Origin: Caldilineaceae bacterium
GTDB taxonomy: Bacteria > Chloroflexota > Anaerolineae > Caldilineales > Caldilineaceae
Direction: 5' to 3'
NCBI GenBank assembly: GCA_022821545.1
Contig: JAJEDJ010000049.1
Span: 36,896 to 100,895, forward strand
DNA length: 64,000 nt
Shown here piece after piece: positions 60,769 to 64,000 of this stretch; the stretch's first letter is position 1, and the number at the start of each line of letters is the position of its first letter. The translations under genes were made by a program, and so were the position numbers. The notes under the pieces are model-generated. The model made no database searches. It was not told the DNA's origin and was given only the letters and a program-made list of their open reading frames with translations.

Positions 60769-61733
60769 ATGAGCAAGGTCAGTAAGAAGGCACCCGGAAA
60801 GTCCTATCGTAAGGGCATCAGCCTTATGGAAGTAGTCAACATGTTTGATACAGAGGAAAAGGCTGAACAGTGGTTTATCGAACAACGATGGCCTGACGGT
60901 GTTGTTTGTCCTCGATGCGAAAGTGAAAACATTGCCAGCAGAAAATCACGCAAGCCACAGCCATTCCGATGCCGCGCCTGCCTCAAAGATTTTTCGGTCA
61001 AAACTGGCTCTTTGCTACACAGTTCAAATATCGCAGTGTTAGAATGGGCCATAGCCTTTTACCTGTAAAGTACAAACCTCAAAGGCGTGTCCAGTATGAA
61101 GCTCCGTCGCGACTTAGGAATAGGGCAAAAAGGCGCGTGGCACATGGCGCACCGCATACGAGAAATGTGGAACAATCAGGCTGACAAGTTCACGGGGCTT
61201 GTAGGGATTGATGAAACCTATATGGGGGCAAAGAGGGAAACAAACACGCCGACAAGAAGCTAAACGCTGGAAGGGGAACTGTTGGTAAGTCCCTGGTAGC
61301 TGGGCCTCAGGACAGGGAGAGCGGACAGGTGAGTGCGCAGGTTGTGGCGAATGTCAAGAGAAACACTCTACATGGCTAAATTGAAGAGCGTCCTGCTCCC
61401 GACGCCACTGTTTACACAGATGACCTCCAGTCTTATCAGGGCATCTCTTTCGAGCATGAATCGGTTAGTCACAGTGTAAGCGAATACGGTCGTGATCAGG
61501 CGCACGTCAATGGTTTGGAATCATTTTGGGCGGGCCTCAAGAGAGGTTATCACGGCACCTATCACCACATGAATCCCAAACACCTTGGGCGGTACGTGAC
61601 TGAGTTTTCTGGACGGCACAACGACCAACCTTCAGATACGATCACACAGATGAAGAATATAGCCAAAGGGATGACAAACAAGCAGTTGCGGTACAAAGAT
61701 CTGACCACGGGAGGGCCTGCCTCTCCACAGTGA
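60769..61733 (+). pseudogene. IS1595-family transposase, broken
   Basis: The N-terminal part is intact (zinc ribbon CPRCESEN ... FRCRACLKDF). A TAA stop at 61066-61068 interrupts it; the same frame then continues LKGVSSMKL ... GIDETYMG (first catalytic Asp). A frameshift near 61225 moves to another frame with GGKEGNKHADKKL and, after a second in-frame TAA at about 61377, VYTDDLQSY and GLESFWAGLKRGYHGTYHHM, which hold the second Asp and the Glu-containing motif. Two nonsense changes and one frameshift make it a dead copy. Typical ISXO2/IS1595 length. Confidence 0.85.
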
Positions 61734-61793
61734 CAGATTCCTCTAAAAACCCGTCAGTAAACTTGTTGGCGGGCTTGAAAGTTTCCAATTGGA

Positions 61794-62927
61794 TTACAAA
61801 TAACCGTCTCCCCAGTCAAGCCATTCTAGAGACCTCTCAGAGAACCCATGGGGCCAAATCAGAGTTTGCGAGGGATCCAAAAATGGCATCGCGTCTAAGA
61901 CAGCAGTTGTCGATTCCGCCATTGTGATTATTTGAATCGGAACACACCGATTGTTATACCCTGTTCTTCTACCTGCAGACTGATACAGATAGCATATTCG
62001 GCCTAATGTCTCATACGCATAGCTGTCATATTGCGGCATCGAATATCCGATAATAACTATGGAAGTAAGGTGACTCCTCGCAAAGTCAAGGTTTTCCCAT
62101 AAGTCCAATATGGGTTCATGCCCCAAAAGTTTATTGTGTGAGAGTGGGAGCATGAAGGGAACAACACTATTGAACGGATATCCATAGCTTCTCAGCGGGA
62201 AATAATCAAGGTGTTTAGGCACACGAAAAACTCTCGAAATTATTCTCCGACCCAAATGCTCATCGATCTCACCCTTGTTCAGAGGAATTGGATGAACTAA
62301 TGGCCGTGGCCCGAATATTGGGTCCCTGTCCGGCACATCGTTATGGCCGTTTTCTTGTTGCCTATCATCATAGTACTTCCTGTCGTACCAATCAACTGAC
62401 CCATGCAACTTGATCAGGTCCACATATTCCTGTCCAGTTTCAGGCAGTTTTCTTTTGAGCCACCACTCAGGTGTCAGAGTATAAGGCTTTTGAATAGAAT
62501 CGAGAGCTTGCTCCAAGAGCGTATCATAATTGAAAGTTAATACTGCGTCATTTGGCAAGAGATGCTTTGCAAAACTTTGGTATAAGGGTGGTATATCTGT
62601 AGGCGTGCAATTAACAAGGATTTGTTGAATTGATGCCCTGGCAGCAACTATGGCTTGGCTTCCGTGCGAGAAATATTCCTCTGGCCCTCTAATGCGAAGG
62701 TAGTGTTTAGCATGACTATAGGCCAATACGCGTTCTAGTTCTAAGTCTTCCGAAGGATATAATTTTTTCCATTCTTCAATTTCGTGTTCGAGGTTTGAAG
62801 ACTCTCTCTGTTGCTGATTTCGGACAAGGCGAAGAAGGTCTTGTCCGAGCGGAAGCCCTGCTGGTTGCGAAAAACCTGCGCCCAATATGAATAGACGAAA
62901 GTGAGGAAAGCTAGATTTCCTTTCCAT
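61794..62927 (-). CDS. SIR2-like domain protein, probable phage-defence NADase
   Basis: 377 residues from the ATG at 62927 (AGGAAT upstream). The SIR2 NAD-binding start FILGAGFSQPAGLPLG (Gly16-Gly18, Ser20) is followed by LTFNYDTLLEQAL (Asn133, Tyr134, Asp135), LIKLHGSVDW (His175) and IIGYSMPQYDSY (Gly294, Ser296, Asp301). Asn133 and His175 match the two catalytic positions of defence SIR2 NADases such as ThsA and DSR. There is no second domain beyond the SIR2-like core and no TIR or Argonaute neighbour. Standalone proteins of this kind occur in defence islands, and this one lies between insertion sequences. Confidence 0.75.
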   Translation of the reverse strand: MERKSSFPHFRLFILGAGFSQPAGLPLGQDLLRLVRNQQQRESSNLEHEIEEWKKLYPSEDLELERVLAYSHAKHYLRIRGPEEYFSHGSQAIVAARASIQQILVNCTPTDIPPLYQSFAKHLLPNDAVLTFNYDTLLEQALDSIQKPYTLTPEWWLKRKLPETGQEYVDLIKLHGSVDWYDRKYYDDRQQENGHNDVPDRDPIFGPRPLVHPIPLNKGEIDEHLGRRIISRVFRVPKHLDYFPLRSYGYPFNSVVPFMLPLSHNKLLGHEPILDLWENLDFARSHLTSIVIIGYSMPQYDSYAYETLGRICYLYQSAGRRTGYNNRCVPIQIITMAESTTAVLDAMPFLDPSQTLIWPHGFSERSLEWLDWGDGYL

Positions 62928-63027
62928 AAAAGTTATTCCTTTTCGGAATGAGCTTGGCCCCAAATACTGGACCACAAGCTAAGGTGTATAATGGAGCGAA
63001 CTGCCGAGCCTGAGGAGGGGCAGAACG

Positions 63028-63321
63028 ATGGTCAAGAAACGACGGCGCCATACGGCGGCCTTCAAGTTTCGGGTTGCGCTGGAAGCGCTTGAAGGCCGGA
63101 AGACGATTAGCCAGTTATCGAGTGAGCACGAGATTCACCCCAACCTGATACGGGCCTGGAAACGGCAGTTGCAGGAAGACGGGCCCCGAGTCTTCGCCAC
63201 GAACGGCGAACGCAAACAGCGGGAGCAGGAGGCGCAGGAAGCAGAACTCTATGAACAGATTGGGCGACTCAAGATGGAACTTGAGTGGCTGAAAAAAAAA
63301 GTTGCCCGCTTCGGTTCGTGA
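63028..63321 (+). CDS. IS3-family transposase OrfA
   Basis: 97 residues. The N-terminal helix-turn-helix (RRRHTAAFKFRVALEALEGRKTISQLSSEHEIHPNLIRAWKRQL) is the IS3 OrfA DNA-binding domain, followed by a leucine-zipper-like coiled coil (ELYEQIGRLKMELEWLKKK). A GAGGAGGGG sequence before the ATG serves as ribosome binding site. It ends just after a run of nine A residues where ribosomes are expected to shift by -1 to make the full transposase. Confidence 0.92.
   Translation: MVKKRRRHTAAFKFRVALEALEGRKTISQLSSEHEIHPNLIRAWKRQLQEDGPRVFATNGERKQREQEAQEAELYEQIGRLKMELEWLKKKVARFGS
63292..63300 (+). promoter_or_regulatory. -1 ribosomal frameshift site (nine A residues)
   Basis: AAAAAAAAA at 63292-63300 followed by G. 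In the -1 frame the sequence continues LPASVRERRCMVDSQH directly into OrfB, the usual arrangement of IS3-family OrfAB fusion. Confidence 0.8.
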
Positions 63322-64000
63322 GAGACGGTGCATGGTCGATAGCCAGCATGCGGTCCTGAGTGTACGACGGCAGTGTGAGTTGCTGGGACTGAATCGGGCC
63401 TCCTTCTACTATCAAACGGTTTCCGAGTCGGCTCTGAACCTGCAGTTGATGCGCCTGATTGACGAGCAATTCCTGCGTACACCCTTCTATGGCTGGCCCA
63501 AGATGACCGCGCATCTGCGTCGACTCGGCTATGTCGTCAATGGCAAACGAGTCAGACGTCTGATGCGTCTGATGGGCATTCAAGCTATCTACCCCAGGAG
63601 AAGCAGCAGTTCGCCTGGAAAAGGACATAAGCGCTATCCCTATCTTTTGCGCAACCTGCCGATTACGCACGTTAACCAGGTCTGGAGTGCAGACATCTCC
63701 TATGTGCCGCTGCTGCGCGGCATCATGTACCTGGTCGCTGTCATCGACTGGTACAGTCGTTATGTGCTCGCTTGGCAGTTCTCCAACACCCTGGACGGCA
63801 TCTTCTGCCTCGATGCTCTGCGTAAGGCGCTCAGCACGGGTCGGCCCAAGATCTTCAACACCGACCAGGGCGCACAGTTCACGGCCGATGCCTTCACCGC
63901 CTGCCTGCTCGCAGCCAACATTCAGGTCAGCATGGATGGCCGTGGCCGCGCCCTCGACAACGTCTTCTGCGAACGCCTGTGGCGCAGCGTCAAATATGAG
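63302..64000 (+). CDS. IS3-family transposase OrfB (integrase), right-truncated by window
   Basis: At least 230 residues, open to the right edge. It holds the DDE integrase core: WSADISYVPL with the first Asp, FNTDQGAQFTADAF with the second, and MDGRGRALDNVFCERLWRSVKYE with the catalytic Glu. An upstream HTH-like segment (LLGLNRASFYYQ, GWPKMTAHLRRLGY) is typical of the IS3 OrfB N-terminus. It is translated by -1 frameshifting from OrfA; an internal ATG at 63332 could also start it. The remaining C-terminal residues and right inverted repeat lie beyond the window. Confidence 0.92.
   Translation, partial: MPASVRERRCMVDSQHAVLSVRRQCELLGLNRASFYYQTVSESALNLQLMRLIDEQFLRTPFYGWPKMTAHLRRLGYVVNGKRVRRLMRLMGIQAIYPRRSSSSPGKGHKRYPYLLRNLPITHVNQVWSADISYVPLLRGIMYLVAVIDWYSRYVLAWQFSNTLDGIFCLDALRKALSTGRPKIFNTDQGAQFTADAFTACLLAANIQVSMDGRGRALDNVFCERLWRSVKYE

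Larger units (their letters stand above)
62949..64000 (+). mobile_element. IS3-family insertion sequence, left part
   Basis: The element starts near 62949-62956 (a TG that opens a TGAGCTTGGCCCC end is the best guess) and runs off the right edge. It contains the usual IS3 pair of overlapping genes, with a frameshift site between them. Its left end is 22-30 bp upstream of the SIR2 start codon, so it has replaced or joined that gene's promoter. The right terminus lies outside the window, so the left end cannot be confirmed by a matching repeat. Confidence 0.75.

Noticed and set aside
1..64000. CRISPR arrays, tRNA and rRNA genes
   Set aside because: No direct repeats with regular unique spacers and no tRNA T-loop or rRNA signatures were seen on either strand in a by-eye scan.

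Overview
The window looks like chromosome of a high-GC heterotrophic bacterium, most likely a Chloroflexota of the Caldilinea/Anaerolinea type found in marine or sponge-associated communities. This is inferred from gene style only: Tat-exported lipoprotein solute-binding proteins of the Dpp/Opp family, clusters of PhyH dioxygenase plus Gfo/Idh/MocA dehydrogenases plus sugar isomerase, a LysM/PA14 surface protein, and an AAA-ATPase fused to an OmpR-type winged helix. No rRNA or tRNA gene and no CRISPR array was seen, so the assignment rests on no marker gene.

Layout. 1-3.8 kb: end of a DegT-type aminotransferase, a FlgD-Ig lipoprotein and two family-2 glycosyltransferases (surface glycan synthesis). 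3.8-9.5 kb: an Xer-like recombinase, a D-aminoacylase-like amidohydrolase with altered metal ligands, a subtilase lipoprotein and a class I aminotransferase. 9.8-11.9 kb: gatC-gatA on the minus strand behind a strong promoter and a leader with mutually exclusive hairpins. 12-15 kb: an AAC(3)-like acetyltransferase, an SDR and an acyl-CoA dehydrogenase. 15.5-20.9 kb: a compact nitrate assimilation cluster (nitrite reductase, NarK transporter, molybdenum nitrate reductase). 21-26.4 kb: methyltransferase with DUF2905, the LysM/PA14/three-repeat secreted protein, and MurJ. 26.4-30.4 kb: a minus-strand catabolic cluster (TIM-barrel isomerase, two Gfo/Idh/MocA dehydrogenases, PhyH dioxygenase).

30.6-37.3 kb: seven plus-strand genes, most with overlapping stop/start codons, encoding several membrane proteins, a zinc-ribbon membrane protein, a soluble protein and an ATPase-winged-helix regulator. 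I recognise no described system here and consider it the best candidate for a new one. 38-58.2 kb: a long minus-strand uptake and degradation region with one complete Dpp-type ABC transporter, three Tat-lipoprotein solute-binding proteins, an FG-GAP/RGL11-like propeller, and five paralogous propeller proteins resembling oligogalacturonate lyase, four of them in direct tandem. A vapBC toxin-antitoxin pair sits inside this region. Together these suggest import and breakdown of an acidic or otherwise unusual oligosaccharide.

58.3-64 kb: a lower-GC mobile island with an intact IS982-family element, two small orphan genes, a decayed IS1595-family transposase, a SIR2-domain protein of the kind used in phage defence, and the left part of an IS3-family element inserted just upstream of the SIR2 gene.
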